This document shows, in pieces, positions 26,881 through 35,997 of a stretch of 64,000 nucleotides of DNA (positions are counted from its first letter, which is position 1; each line of letters starts with the position of its first letter). The stretch is from Ruminococcus sp. UBA4240 (GTDB taxonomy: Bacteria > Bacillota > Clostridia > Oscillospirales > Ruminococcaceae). The DNA is taken from positions 10,004 through 74,003 of the forward strand of contig DGXE01000031.1 of the NCBI GenBank assembly GCA_002395525.1, written 5' to 3'. The notes under the pieces were generated by a model. That model saw nothing but the letters and a program-made list of their open reading frames with translations. It did no database searches and was not told the DNA's origin. The translations under genes and the position numbers were made by a program.

Positions 26881-28617
26881 ATGAGATCGACTGCTAAAAG
26901 GTTTTCACTGATATTTGCATTGCTTCTTACCGGACTGATGTGCCTGTTCAGCCCTGTTTATGCGGAAGAGGAGGCTCTTACTGCCGATGAATGGGTGCAG
27001 AAGGCAGACGATATGTCCAACGAAAAGTTTGCCACCTGGACGGATGTTGCCGAATCAATGGCGGTAGTTCTGAACGGTGCCTATGATGTCTACGACTCCG
27101 GTGACCTTGAGGGCGGCAGGACAGTCGTAAATGCGGCATACTACAAGTTTTACGAGAAGCTGGGCTATGAAAAGACTGTCATGACAGCTATCTCAGGTGC
27201 CAGAGTAACTGAGGTCGAATGGCAGTTCAAGGAGAGCCGCAAGAACATGATAAACGGCTCCGACAAGGCTACTGTAAAGGACAACATCGACACTCTGATA
27301 GAATTTCTTCTGGATGATGCCGCCACACTGGACGGTACCACAAGAAGCTCTGCCGAGGGCAGCGACAGTGCCGACACCTCCTCCTCTTCGGGCAGTGCAG
27401 GCTCTGCTGCGGACTTTGCCACAGCGCTTCTTGTAATAGTTCGTGAAGGGCTTGAAGCCATACTCGTTGTGGTGGGCATTATAGCCTACCTTACAAAGAT
27501 TCGCCGCAGAGACGGCATAAAGATGGTCTATGCAGGCTGTCTGCTGGGTATCGCTGCATCTATCATAGCTGCTGTCATCATCGGCAAGTTCCTTGGCGGT
27601 GCGGATATTTCCCAGGAGATAATCGAGGGTATTGCAGCACTTGTGGCTGTGGTCGTGCTTTTCTGGGTATCCAACTGGATGCTTGGCAAAACAGAGGCTG
27701 CCGCATGGGAAAACTACATTGAGGGCATGGTAGAGGTCAGCGCCACAAAGGGCAATATGTGGGGGCTTGCGTTTGCAGCTTTCCTGGCAGTGTTCAGAGA
27801 GGGTGCGGAGACAATACTCTTCTATCAGCCGCTGCTTACCGGTGACGGGGATCACTCGTCTGTATGGACAGGACTTGTTTGCGGCGTGCTCATACTTGCC
27901 TGCGTATATGTGCTGATAGTGAAGTTCAGTGTAAGACTTCCCCTGGGTCCCTTTTTCAAGGTCACCACAGTATTCATGATGGTGCTTTGCGTAAGCTTTC
28001 TGGGAGGAGGGCTCCACTCACTGCTTGTGGAGGGCGGCATCGGAGATACTTTGCCCAACGCAAGGATAACCTGGCTTGAACCCTTCTGCAACAGTTTTGA
28101 CACCCTTTCCGCTGTGCTTGGCATATATCCCTTCACCATTACCTTTGTGCCCCAGGTCATACTCACTGCTGTCTGCGTTGTGACATGGATCATCGCAAGG
28201 AGAAAACTGGCACGTGATTCCTACTTTGAGGGCGAAAGGCTCAGGGCTGAATCCGAGTCTGCTGCCAAGGCGGTCAGTGCTGAGGATTTCATAAACCGCA
28301 CAAGCGGGCTTACCGCATTGCAGAAGGCAAGGATATATGATGCAGTCGCTTCTGCAAGAATGTCCGCCGGTGAGATCACGGAGGGCTGGGAGAAGATCGC
28401 ACCCGCTGACAGGGCTCAGATATTAAAGGCTGTACGCAGCTTTGACGAGCAGAATGAAAAGGCGGCTCAAAAGCAGAAGAGGCTTGATGAAAAGTTCGCT
28501 CCTCAGCGTGAGGCATATGAAGCGGATCGCAAGCGCCGTGAGGAAAAAGCTGCTGCAAAGGCGGCAAAGCGTCAGGTGGCACTTGACAATGCCGGAAACG
28601 ACGCAGACAAAAAATGA
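26881..28617 (+). CDS. Ftr1-family high-affinity iron permease
   Basis: A 578-residue membrane protein of the FTR1/EfeU/FetM family that moves iron across the cytoplasmic membrane. A signal peptide (residues 1 to about 28) and an extracytoplasmic helical domain (about 35-165) precede seven TM helices. The two iron-binding motifs are REGLE (about 187-191) and REGAE (about 306-310). After the last helix comes a long, charged cytoplasmic tail of about 135 residues, rich in Lys, Glu and Ala and predicted coiled coil, which E. coli EfeU lacks. The next gene encodes the P19 partner. First gene of the iron locus. Confidence 0.93.
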   Translation: MRSTAKRFSLIFALLLTGLMCLFSPVYAEEEALTADEWVQKADDMSNEKFATWTDVAESMAVVLNGAYDVYDSGDLEGGRTVVNAAYYKFYEKLGYEKTVMTAISGARVTEVEWQFKESRKNMINGSDKATVKDNIDTLIEFLLDDAATLDGTTRSSAEGSDSADTSSSSGSAGSAADFATALLVIVREGLEAILVVVGIIAYLTKIRRRDGIKMVYAGCLLGIAASIIAAVIIGKFLGGADISQEIIEGIAALVAVVVLFWVSNWMLGKTEAAAWENYIEGMVEVSATKGNMWGLAFAAFLAVFREGAETILFYQPLLTGDGDHSSVWTGLVCGVLILACVYVLIVKFSVRLPLGPFFKVTTVFMMVLCVSFLGGGLHSLLVEGGIGDTLPNARITWLEPFCNSFDTLSAVLGIYPFTITFVPQVILTAVCVVTWIIARRKLARDSYFEGERLRAESESAAKAVSAEDFINRTSGLTALQKARIYDAVASARMSAGEITEGWEKIAPADRAQILKAVRSFDEQNEKAAQKQKRLDEKFAPQREAYEADRKRREEKAAAKAAKRQVALDNAGNDADKK

Positions 28618-28675
28618 TGCCAAGCGGCATAAGGCCGTGTGCATAGATAATCGTATCCATATAGGAGGAAAAGTC

Positions 28676-29308
28676 ATGAAGAAGTTTACTTCTATCGCTG
28701 CAATCGCACTTTGCGGTGCTATGGCACTTGCTGCCACAGCTTGCAGCAGCACAAATCAGGCAGCTGATACCACCGTATCCGCTGATGAGCCCACTGTTTC
28801 TGCAGATGTTGCAGCACCCGGTGACGTTGCCGGTTTTGAGGAGTTTGAGATCGGTGAGGATCAGGAACTCGGCGGCGTTCTCAATGTAGGCGGCGTTTAT
28901 TTCCAGCCCGTTGAGATGGTTCCCTCTGCAAATGCAGGTCTTTCAGTTTCCGAGGCTCAGTGTCACATCGAGGCTGATATCCACGCACTTGCTGACAACG
29001 GTCTCGGCTTTGGTACAGGCGACTTCGTTCCCTACCTCTCCGTATCCTACGAGATCACAGATGCTTCCGGCAATGTTGCTACATCCGGCAACTTCATGCC
29101 CATGAATGCTACCGATGGTCCTCACTACGGCGCTAACGTTGTTATCGGTGAGGCTGGCACATATCATGTAAAGTTCACCATCAAGAGCCCTGAGGATGCA
29201 GGCTATCTGCTCCATGTTGATGAGGCTACCGGTATGCCCGGCGCATCCTTCTGGTCTGAGCCCCTTGTTGCAGAATGGGATTTTGAATGGACTCCCGTTG
29301 AGTGGTAA
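28676..29308 (+). CDS. P19-type periplasmic iron-binding lipoprotein (FetP/Tp34 family)
   Basis: A 210-residue exported protein of the P19/Tp34/FetP family, which binds copper and iron and partners an Ftr1 permease. The lipobox is LAATAC with Cys23, so it is anchored on the outer face of the membrane. Candidate metal ligands of the Ig-like fold are His97, Glu99 and His103 in CHIEADIHA, Met141/Met143 in FMPMN, His150 in GPHYG and His180 in LLHVDE. AGGAGG lies upstream of the ATG at 28676; the longer open frame from 28442 lies inside the permease gene. Its codon use looks more biased than its neighbours', suggesting high expression. Confidence 0.92.
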   Translation: MKKFTSIAAIALCGAMALAATACSSTNQAADTTVSADEPTVSADVAAPGDVAGFEEFEIGEDQELGGVLNVGGVYFQPVEMVPSANAGLSVSEAQCHIEADIHALADNGLGFGTGDFVPYLSVSYEITDASGNVATSGNFMPMNATDGPHYGANVVIGEAGTYHVKFTIKSPEDAGYLLHVDEATGMPGASFWSEPLVAEWDFEWTPVEW

Positions 29309-29356
29309 GTCTTCTTTAAACTCAAGGCAGATAACCTGCCGGCTTAGTATAGTTTT

Positions 29357-29399
29357 GTTTACGGCAAGGCGGATATTCCGTCTTGCCATAAACGCTTTT
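29357..29399 (+). terminator. Intercistronic hairpin after the P19 gene
   Basis: A long stem-loop: GTTTA and GGCAAG (29357-29368) pair with CTTGCC and TAAAC (29382-29393), continued inside by CGGA/TCCG, followed by GCTTTTA. It may end part of the transcripts or protect the 3' end of the P19 message, giving more P19 than downstream ABC proteins. Confidence 0.55.
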
Positions 29400-29415
29400 A
29401 ATAAGGAGTGCTCCC

Positions 29416-30687
29416 ATGCTTGGTTATCTGATAAAGGTGACGGAAGAATTATTCGTTTTCGGCATAGTGCTCTCGCTGCTTTTTGTTGTGTCGGCACAGA
29501 GTAAAAACACCAGGAGAATGAAGTGTCTTGTCTGTGGAACAGCCGTTGGCGCAGCCGCTTCGGCAGTCATAGCCTGGCTCATGACACACACGGCCCTTAT
29601 CAACAAGGGAAGGTTCAGTTTTTACCTGAATCCTGTACAGATAGTGCTGTGTATAGCCTTCCTTGTGTTTCACCTTGTGTCTGTCCATAAGAACGACAAG
29701 GATGCCGACAGTACAAAGGGTGGTATATCACATACACTTGCGGGCGTATTCGGAGGGCTTTTCTCCTGTGCCCTTGTAATTTACAATCTGCCGGAGGTGC
29801 TTGCCTACCCGGACAACTTCATGAATGTGGATGAAAGCATATTCTCAACGGAATTCCTCTTCAAGCTGACGGGCTTTCTTCTGGGGTTTATCATTTCTGT
29901 TGTCATCTTTGCAGCCATAACACGAATATGCGGCTCCCTTGGGAAAAGGTTCAACTCCGGCGTGCTGCTTGCTGTAACACTTATCTATCTTGTGAGTATA
30001 TTCGGCATATTCATGCAGTACCTTGTAACAAGGCGCATAGTAAAATGGAAGCCTGTTGTGCTATTTGTGCGGTATGTTGTGAACCATTCCGTGGTATTCA
30101 TCCTTCTTGCGGCAGTAATTGCAGTGATCATTCCTCTTGCGGTATATATCGGGAATGTTACCATAAAGGGTGAATATGCAAATCCTGCGGAGCATCGCAA
30201 GCTGAAGGCGGCAGCCCGCAGCAGAAGAAGGTGGAGCGTTTGTGCTCTGATCTGTGTGCTCCTTTCCTCCTTTGTGGTAACCGCTGTCAAGGCGTATGAT
30301 TCCCGTGAGGTGGAGCTTTCTCCGGCGGTGGCAGTAAAGGCATATGACGGTGTGATAAGGCTCAGCTGCGATGAGCTCAGGGACGGAGAGCTCCACAGAT
30401 TTTCCTACACCTTTGACGATAATGTGACCATTCGCTTTATTGTCATACAGAAAAACGACGTTGCATTCGGCCTTGGATTTGATGCCTGCGAGATATGCGG
30501 TGAGGCGGGCTTTTATCAGAACAGATCAGGACAGGTGGTATGCAAGAAGTGTGATGTGGTCATGAATGTTGATACCATAGGCTTCAAGGGCGGGTGCAAC
30601 CCCATACCCTTTGAATACAGCATTGAAAACGGCGAAATAGTTATCGAAACAGAGGCTCTTGCCGCTGAAAAGAAAAGATTTGTATGA
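29416..30687 (+). CDS. DUF2318 membrane protein of the iron locus
   Basis: A 423-residue protein with about eight TM helices (residues about 7-290) and an extracytoplasmic C-terminal DUF2318 domain. That domain holds two CxxC pairs (CEICGEAG and VCKKCDVV) and a further Cys in FKGGCNPIPF, which fits redox or metal binding. The family is the third gene of Ftr1-P19 loci in Campylobacter and E. coli, where it is needed with the ABC proteins for iron uptake; its biochemical role is not settled. AAGGAG precedes the ATG. Confidence 0.88.
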   Translation: MLGYLIKVTEELFVFGIVLSLLFVVSAQSKNTRRMKCLVCGTAVGAAASAVIAWLMTHTALINKGRFSFYLNPVQIVLCIAFLVFHLVSVHKNDKDADSTKGGISHTLAGVFGGLFSCALVIYNLPEVLAYPDNFMNVDESIFSTEFLFKLTGFLLGFIISVVIFAAITRICGSLGKRFNSGVLLAVTLIYLVSIFGIFMQYLVTRRIVKWKPVVLFVRYVVNHSVVFILLAAVIAVIIPLAVYIGNVTIKGEYANPAEHRKLKAAARSRRRWSVCALICVLLSSFVVTAVKAYDSREVELSPAVAVKAYDGVIRLSCDELRDGELHRFSYTFDDNVTIRFIVIQKNDVAFGLGFDACEICGEAGFYQNRSGQVVCKKCDVVMNVDTIGFKGGCNPIPFEYSIENGEIVIETEALAAEKKRFV

Positions 30688-30700
30688 CGAGGTGGCTTTT

Positions 30701-31975
30701 ATGTTCTTTCGCATGATAAGGGGCACGTTTACCAAACAGCTTGGTAAAATGCTGCTTATTGCCTTTACCATAGCCCTGGGAGCATCTCTTGCCACTGCTA
30801 TGATAAATGTTATGATGGATGTGGGCAACAAGGTCAATGCAGAGCTGAAGACCTACGGTGCAAACATCACTGTAAGCCCCAAGGGCGCATCCATACTCAG
30901 TGACCTCTATGGTGTGGAGGAGGGGACAGGGGATGATGAATTTCTCTCCGAGGAAGCTCTCCCAAAGCTAAAGACTATATTCTGGTCATACAACATAGTA
31001 GACTTCACCCCCTATCTCAAAGGCCGTGTCACCCTTGATGAAAGCGATGTGATGCTTGTGGGCACATGGTTTGATCATCACATGGAAACTCCGTCAGGGG
31101 AATCCCTTGACACAGGTATGCGGGAGATGAAAACCTGGTGGGATATTGAGGGAGAATGGCTCACCGATGATGACGACGATGAGTGCATGGTAGGTATCGG
31201 TGCTGCACAGAAATACGGCATAGCCGCAGGGGATACCATTACGGTGAATAAGGGCGGCTCATCAGCTGAGTATACTGTCAAGGCCGTATTTGACACAGGC
31301 TCGGACGAGGATGACTACATCTATACCACGCTGAAGGCTGCACAGGAGCTTTTTGGCAGGCAGGGGCTCATAAGCTCCATTGAGGTAAGTGCCCTTACCA
31401 CACCGGACAATGAGCTTTCCAAGAGGGCGGCTCAGGATCCGCAGAGCCTGTCCGCCGCAGACTGGGAGACCTGGTACTGCACAGCCTATGTATCAGCGAT
31501 ATGCTACCAGATAGAGGAGGCTATTCCCGACTGCAGCGCCAAAGCCATAAGGCAGGTTGCTGATTCTGAGGGAGCCATACTTGAAAAGATACAGCTTCTC
31601 ATGATACTTATCACTGCCCTTGCCCTCATAGGCTCCGCACTGGGTATCATGAACCTTGTGGCAGCATCGGTAATGGAGCGTTCCCAGGAGATAGGGCTGT
31701 TAAAGGCTGTGGGCGCCCATGATATACAGGTCATAGGACTTGTGCTTACAGAAATAATGCTGACGGCTGTACTTGGCGGCGTTCTTGGCTATATTGCAGG
31801 AATGGGGCTGGCACAGATCATAGGTATGACCGTATTTTCCTCCTCCATTGCCATTACTCCTGTGTCAATGCCGCTGGTTGCGGTACTGGTGCTGTGTGTG
31901 GCACTTATCGGGAGCATACCCGCCATAAGGATGCTGGTAAAGATGAATCCCACAGAAGTTCTCCACAGTAATTGA
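30701..31975 (+). CDS. FtsX-type ABC permease, iron locus, first
   Basis: A 424-residue MacB/FtsX-type permease: one N-terminal TM helix (about 17-40), an extracytoplasmic domain of about 240 residues and three C-terminal TM helices (about 310-415) with the cytoplasmic motif GLLKAVGAHDIQVIG. GAGGTGG lies before the ATG at 30701, which is preferred over the in-frame ATG at 30659 inside the DUF2318 gene. It probably pairs with the next permease and the ATPase at 33142 and matches the paired permeases of the fet and cj1658-1663 loci. Confidence 0.9.
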   Translation: MFFRMIRGTFTKQLGKMLLIAFTIALGASLATAMINVMMDVGNKVNAELKTYGANITVSPKGASILSDLYGVEEGTGDDEFLSEEALPKLKTIFWSYNIVDFTPYLKGRVTLDESDVMLVGTWFDHHMETPSGESLDTGMREMKTWWDIEGEWLTDDDDDECMVGIGAAQKYGIAAGDTITVNKGGSSAEYTVKAVFDTGSDEDDYIYTTLKAAQELFGRQGLISSIEVSALTTPDNELSKRAAQDPQSLSAADWETWYCTAYVSAICYQIEEAIPDCSAKAIRQVADSEGAILEKIQLLMILITALALIGSALGIMNLVAASVMERSQEIGLLKAVGAHDIQVIGLVLTEIMLTAVLGGVLGYIAGMGLAQIIGMTVFSSSIAITPVSMPLVAVLVLCVALIGSIPAIRMLVKMNPTEVLHSN

Positions 31976-32005
31976 TGCTTTTTGAGAGCGGTTAAAGGTA
32001 GACAT

Positions 32006-33139
32006 ATGAAAAGATCTTCATTTTATTTTAAAATGGTCACGGGGGCACTGCTGCGCAAGCGTTCAAGAATGCTCGTCGCCCTGCTTGCCATTGCAGTCGG
32101 GGCTACGATAGTATCAGGGCTTATGACCATATACTATGACATTCCCAGGCAGCTCACAAGGGAGCTGCGTTCCTACGGTGCCAACATGGTGGTAACTCCC
32201 GCAGACGGCACAAAGCTCACCTATGAGGAGATAGAAACCATACGGGCTCTGCTTCCCGCTGAAAACACGGTAGGCACTGCACCATACAGGTATGAGACAG
32301 TAACTCTCAATTCACAGCCTGTGACAGCTGCGGGTACCCAGATGAATGAGGCTGCGGCTACCTCGCCCTACTGGAATATTTCCGGAGAATGGGCGGCAGA
32401 TGATTCAAGCATCATGCTTGGCAGCAAGGTGGCACAGCTTGTAAATGCCAAGGTAGGTCAAAATGTGGAGCTTGAAGCTGACAATGGGGCAGGAGAAGGT
32501 GTAAAGAACACATATACGGTCTCCGGCATAGTGGAAACAGGCGGCAGTGAGGAAAACTTCATCTTCATGACTGATACAGCCCTTGATTCCTTTATGGGTG
32601 ATACGGATTCCTTTGATACCCTTGAATGCAGCATATCGCTGCAGGGCGATGAGCTTTCGGGGCTTGCCGAAAGGATCAATTCATCATCGGACAGGGTGAA
32701 CGCACGACTTGTAAAGCGTGTGACGGAATCAGAGGGCACGGTGCTTACAAAGCTGCAGGCTCTGATACTTATAGTCACTATCGTGATAATAGTCCTTACC
32801 ATGATAAGCGTTGCCACCACCATGACGGCTGTGGTCACGGAAAGGCGCAGGGAGATAGGCCTTAAAAAGGCCATAGGTGCCAGCAACAGGGAGATAACAA
32901 CAGAGTTTCTGGGGCAGGGCATCTTCCTGGGTGTATGCGGGGGCATACTCGGCGTAGTGCTGGGATTTCTCTTTGCACAGTATGTTTCAAACAGTGTATT
33001 CTTCAGATCCGTGTCATTCATATGGGGACTGGTCCCTGTAACTATACTGAGCTCAGTGGCGGTAACGGCGGTCGCGTGCCTTATCCCCATGCGCAGTGCT
33101 ACAAATATAGATCCGGCTCTTGTACTAAAGGGGGAATAA
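32006..33139 (+). CDS. FtsX-type ABC permease, iron locus, second
   Basis: A 377-residue permease with the same plan as its upstream neighbour: one TM helix (about 17-38), an extracytoplasmic domain to about 245, then three TM helices with IGLKKAIGASNREI between the first two. AAAGGTAG precedes the ATG at 32006; the open frame from 31982 has no ribosome binding site. It ends 2 bases before the ATPase gene. The two permeases together would form the heterodimer. Confidence 0.9.
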   Translation: MKRSSFYFKMVTGALLRKRSRMLVALLAIAVGATIVSGLMTIYYDIPRQLTRELRSYGANMVVTPADGTKLTYEEIETIRALLPAENTVGTAPYRYETVTLNSQPVTAAGTQMNEAAATSPYWNISGEWAADDSSIMLGSKVAQLVNAKVGQNVELEADNGAGEGVKNTYTVSGIVETGGSEENFIFMTDTALDSFMGDTDSFDTLECSISLQGDELSGLAERINSSSDRVNARLVKRVTESEGTVLTKLQALILIVTIVIIVLTMISVATTMTAVVTERRREIGLKKAIGASNREITTEFLGQGIFLGVCGGILGVVLGFLFAQYVSNSVFFRSVSFIWGLVPVTILSSVAVTAVACLIPMRSATNIDPALVLKGE

Positions 33140-33141
33140 TC

Positions 33142-33915
33142 ATGGCAGATAAAAGCAAGTCCGTTACAGCACAGGACAATGAGGATATACTCGTTCTGGA
33201 GGGCGTATCAAAGATATATGGCGAGCTCAAAGCCCTGAACAATGTGGATCTCAAAGTGAAAAAGGGCGAGTGGGTGGCTATCATGGGGCCTTCCGGCTCC
33301 GGCAAAAGCACTATGATGAACATTATAGGCGGCATGGACAAGGCATCAGAGGGGCGTGTCATTCTTGACGGGATGGACATAACCAAGGAAAGCGCCAAAA
33401 GCCTTACCAACATCCGCCGTGACAAGATAGGGCTTATCTTCCAGCAGTTCCACATGGTAAACTACCTTACCGCCGTTGAGAATGTCATGGTGGCACAGTA
33501 CTACCACAGTATGCCCGATGAGGAGGAGGCTCTCCAGGCACTTGACAGAGTAGGCCTTAAAGAGCGTGCAAAGCACTATCCCTCCCAGCTTTCAGGCGGC
33601 GAACAGCAGCGTGTGTGCATAGCCCGTGCCCTTATCAATTATCCGAAGATACTCCTTGCCGATGAGCCTACGGGCAACCTTGACGAAACAAATGAAAATG
33701 TGGTCGTTGAGATATTCAGACAGCTCCACAATGAGGGCAGCACCATAATAGTTGTTACCCATGACCCGGAGGTGGCGGCTGTTGCCGAGCGCACCATAGT
33801 TCTTGAACACGGGCGCATCACTAAGAACATCATCAACCACAATGACTATTCAAAGCCCATTAATCTCAGGGATTATGAGGGACTGTCCGATGAAATGCTG
33901 CTGGGGAAGGGATAA
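33142..33915 (+). CDS. ABC transporter ATPase, iron locus, first
   Basis: A 257-residue LolD/MacB-type ATPase. Walker A is GPSGSGKSTM near residue 54, the Q-loop follows in LIFQQFHMVNYL, the signature is LSGGEQQRVCIARAL, and Walker B is ILLADEPTGNLDE. A C-terminal extension of about 25 residues ends it. AAGGGGG lies upstream of the ATG at 33142; the frame stays open into the preceding gene. It would power the two permeases just upstream, as Cj1663 or FetD does in the related loci. Confidence 0.93.
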   Translation: MADKSKSVTAQDNEDILVLEGVSKIYGELKALNNVDLKVKKGEWVAIMGPSGSGKSTMMNIIGGMDKASEGRVILDGMDITKESAKSLTNIRRDKIGLIFQQFHMVNYLTAVENVMVAQYYHSMPDEEEALQALDRVGLKERAKHYPSQLSGGEQQRVCIARALINYPKILLADEPTGNLDETNENVVVEIFRQLHNEGSTIIVVTHDPEVAAVAERTIVLEHGRITKNIINHNDYSKPINLRDYEGLSDEMLLGKG

Positions 33916-33916
33916 C

Positions 33917-34336
33917 ATGAAGAAGAAGCATATCATACCCGCTGTGACAGGCATATGTCTTGCAATACTCACAGCCTGCTCCGCTCCTGCCTATAAGGAC
34001 GGCACATACAAGGCATACAGCAGCGAGGACGAGGAAGGGGCATATGGTGAGATCACCATCACCATAACAGACGGAAAGATAAGCGACTGCACCTATCTCA
34101 CATGGCAGGCCGACGGTTCCGTAAAGGATGAGAACTACGGCAAGGTCTACAAGGGTGTGGAAAGCGAGGAATACTACAAGACTGCACAGGCGGCTGTTGC
34201 CGCTTCAAAGCAGTATGCCGCCGACCTTAAGGACTTCGGTGATCTTGAGCTTGTAGACGGCATCTCCGGTGCCACAAGGTCATACAACCAGTTCACGGAG
34301 GCTGCCACACTCGCCCTTGAACAAGCACAGGGCTAA
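33917..34336 (+). CDS. FMN-binding domain lipoprotein, probably flavinylated
   Basis: A 139-residue exported lipoprotein with the lipobox LTAC (Cys21). Residues about 27-135 form an FMN-binding domain of the RnfG/NqrC type, with YKDGTYKAYSS at its start and DGISGAT (114-120) near its end. In this family the final Thr of the DxxSGAT motif is joined to FMN by ApbE; no apbE gene is in the window. The protein probably carries electrons outside the membrane, perhaps for ferric iron reduction next to P19. Its start lies 1 base after the ATPase stop, so it belongs to the operon. Confidence 0.88.
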   Translation: MKKKHIIPAVTGICLAILTACSAPAYKDGTYKAYSSEDEEGAYGEITITITDGKISDCTYLTWQADGSVKDENYGKVYKGVESEEYYKTAQAAVAASKQYAADLKDFGDLELVDGISGATRSYNQFTEAATLALEQAQG

Positions 34337-34369
34337 GCACTTTCGTTATAGATTTCGTAAGGAGAAGCT

Positions 34370-34792
34370 ATGGATCTTAAAAAAATAATACCTGCCGCAG
34401 TGATGATGATATTCGGTATTCTGCTCATCGCAGCAGGGCTCTTTATACTGCCGCCCTGCGATCATCTTATAGAGACTGCAAACGGCGGGGGAGTACCCAT
34501 GAAATGCCACTGGTCTGTGGTGGCTGATGCAGTTCTGGGCGGCATTATCCTTTGCGGAGGCATTATGAGCCTTTTTGTAAAGAGGGATACCGCATCAGGC
34601 ATATTTATGGCAATGATACCCGTATGCATAGCCGGTATTCTCATCCCTGCCTGCATAATAGGGGGCTGCTCCATGCCCACCATGAAGTGCAGGGCTCTTA
34701 CCTTCCCGGCACTTTATGTACTCAACACCTTGTGCGGCATGGGGGCTGTCATCTGCTTTGTGCTGACAAAGAAAAAAGAGGAACGCAGATGA
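34370..34792 (+). CDS. DUF4418 four-helix membrane protein
   Basis: A 140-residue protein with four TM helices (about 8-25, 48-67, 75-100, 110-130). Cysteines occur in outward-facing loops (PPCDHL, VPMKCHW) and in a GGCSMPTMKC segment, which matches DUF4418. No biochemical role is known to me. AAGGAG precedes the ATG, and its stop overlaps the start of the next permease as ATGA. Its place in this operon suggests a redox or transporter accessory role. Confidence 0.8.
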   Translation: MDLKKIIPAAVMMIFGILLIAAGLFILPPCDHLIETANGGGVPMKCHWSVVADAVLGGIILCGGIMSLFVKRDTASGIFMAMIPVCIAGILIPACIIGGCSMPTMKCRALTFPALYVLNTLCGMGAVICFVLTKKKEERR

Positions 34793-35997
34793 AGCCTGTA
34801 ACTTCCATGACCATAGTGAAAAGCTCTCTTTTCAGACGCCCTTTGAGAAGCATAGGGCTGTCTGCTGTGGTGGCGCTGCTGTGTGCAGCCATATTCGGAG
34901 GGCTTATCCTGTCATCCTCCATGAACAGAGGGCTTGATACCCTTGAAAAGCGTCTCGGCGCTGATGTCATGGTGGTGCGGTACGGATATGAGAGCAAGGC
35001 ACAGGGGGCGATACTCAGGGGAGAGCCTACTACGTTCTACCTTGATCCCGGTGCCCTTGATGCCATATCACAGGTGGAAGGGGTGGCAGCAGCTTCCCCC
35101 CAGATCTACGTGGCGACCCTTTCCGCAGGATGCTGTTCCTACCCTCTGCAGCTCATAGGTATCGACCCTGATACGGATTTTACCGTGACACCCTGGATAA
35201 CAGGGCAGATAAAGGGAGCACTTGCCGACGGTGAGATAGTAGTGGGCAGCAAGATAAGTGCTGATGTGGGTTCTGAGCTTCAGTTCTTCAAGCGTGTATA
35301 CAAGGTGGTAGGAAGGCTTGAAAACACGGGAATGGGCTTTGACACCTCCATATTTATGAATATAACCACTGCCAAGCAGGCTGCCCATGATGCAGCACGT
35401 GTATCCTCACAGGAGCTGCAGGACAACGACGACCTTATCTCCGCTGTGCTTGTGGATGTGGCAGACGGATATGATGTAAAGGAGGTGGCCAACAATATCC
35501 TGCGTGCCCATGCCGCAGAGTATCACCTTGACACCGTGGTCTCGGACAATATGTTCAACGAGGTATCCTCATCCATCAGGAACTTCACATCATATATACG
35601 CTTTTTTGAGATAATGATAGCTGTCCTTACGGTGCTGATACTGCTTATAGTGTTCTCAGTCACCATAAATTCAAGGCGGGCAGAATTCTCCATGTACCGT
35701 GTCATAGGGGCAACAAAGGGACGGATATTCTCGCTTATCCTTCTGGAATCCTTTGTAATAAGCATCATAGGTGCTGTCATCGGTATAGTGGTCATGAGTG
35801 AGATAATTTTCCCCTTTTCAAACGCCATTTCTCAGAGCATAGGCGTGCCCTTTCTCATGCCCAGTGTGGCAACTATCCTTTCAGCAGTAGCTGTCAGCAT
35901 CCTTGCTGCTGTTATATGCGGCCCGGGTGCATCTGCGCTCTGTGCGGCAAAATTCACCTCCAAAGAGGTGTACAGCACCATGAGGGAGGTAATGTGA
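34789..35997 (+). CDS. FtsX-type ABC permease, iron locus, third
   Basis: A 402-residue MacB/FtsX permease with an N-terminal TM helix (about 20-42), an extracytoplasmic domain and three C-terminal TM helices, with MYRVIGATKGRIFSLIL between them. Its start overlaps the DUF4418 stop, and its stop overlaps the ATG of the next ATPase by one base. It forms a second ABC unit with that ATPase. It could act as a homodimer, since only one permease accompanies this ATPase. Confidence 0.88.
   Translation: MKPVTSMTIVKSSLFRRPLRSIGLSAVVALLCAAIFGGLILSSSMNRGLDTLEKRLGADVMVVRYGYESKAQGAILRGEPTTFYLDPGALDAISQVEGVAAASPQIYVATLSAGCCSYPLQLIGIDPDTDFTVTPWITGQIKGALADGEIVVGSKISADVGSELQFFKRVYKVVGRLENTGMGFDTSIFMNITTAKQAAHDAARVSSQELQDNDDLISAVLVDVADGYDVKEVANNILRAHAAEYHLDTVVSDNMFNEVSSSIRNFTSYIRFFEIMIAVLTVLILLIVFSVTINSRRAEFSMYRVIGATKGRIFSLILLESFVISIIGAVIGIVVMSEIIFPFSNAISQSIGVPFLMPSVATILSAVAVSILAAVICGPGASALCAAKFTSKEVYSTMREVM

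Noticed and set aside
32935..33141. N-terminal extension of the iron-locus ATPase
   Set aside because: It lies entirely inside the upstream permease gene, and the ATG at 33142 has a good ribosome binding site.
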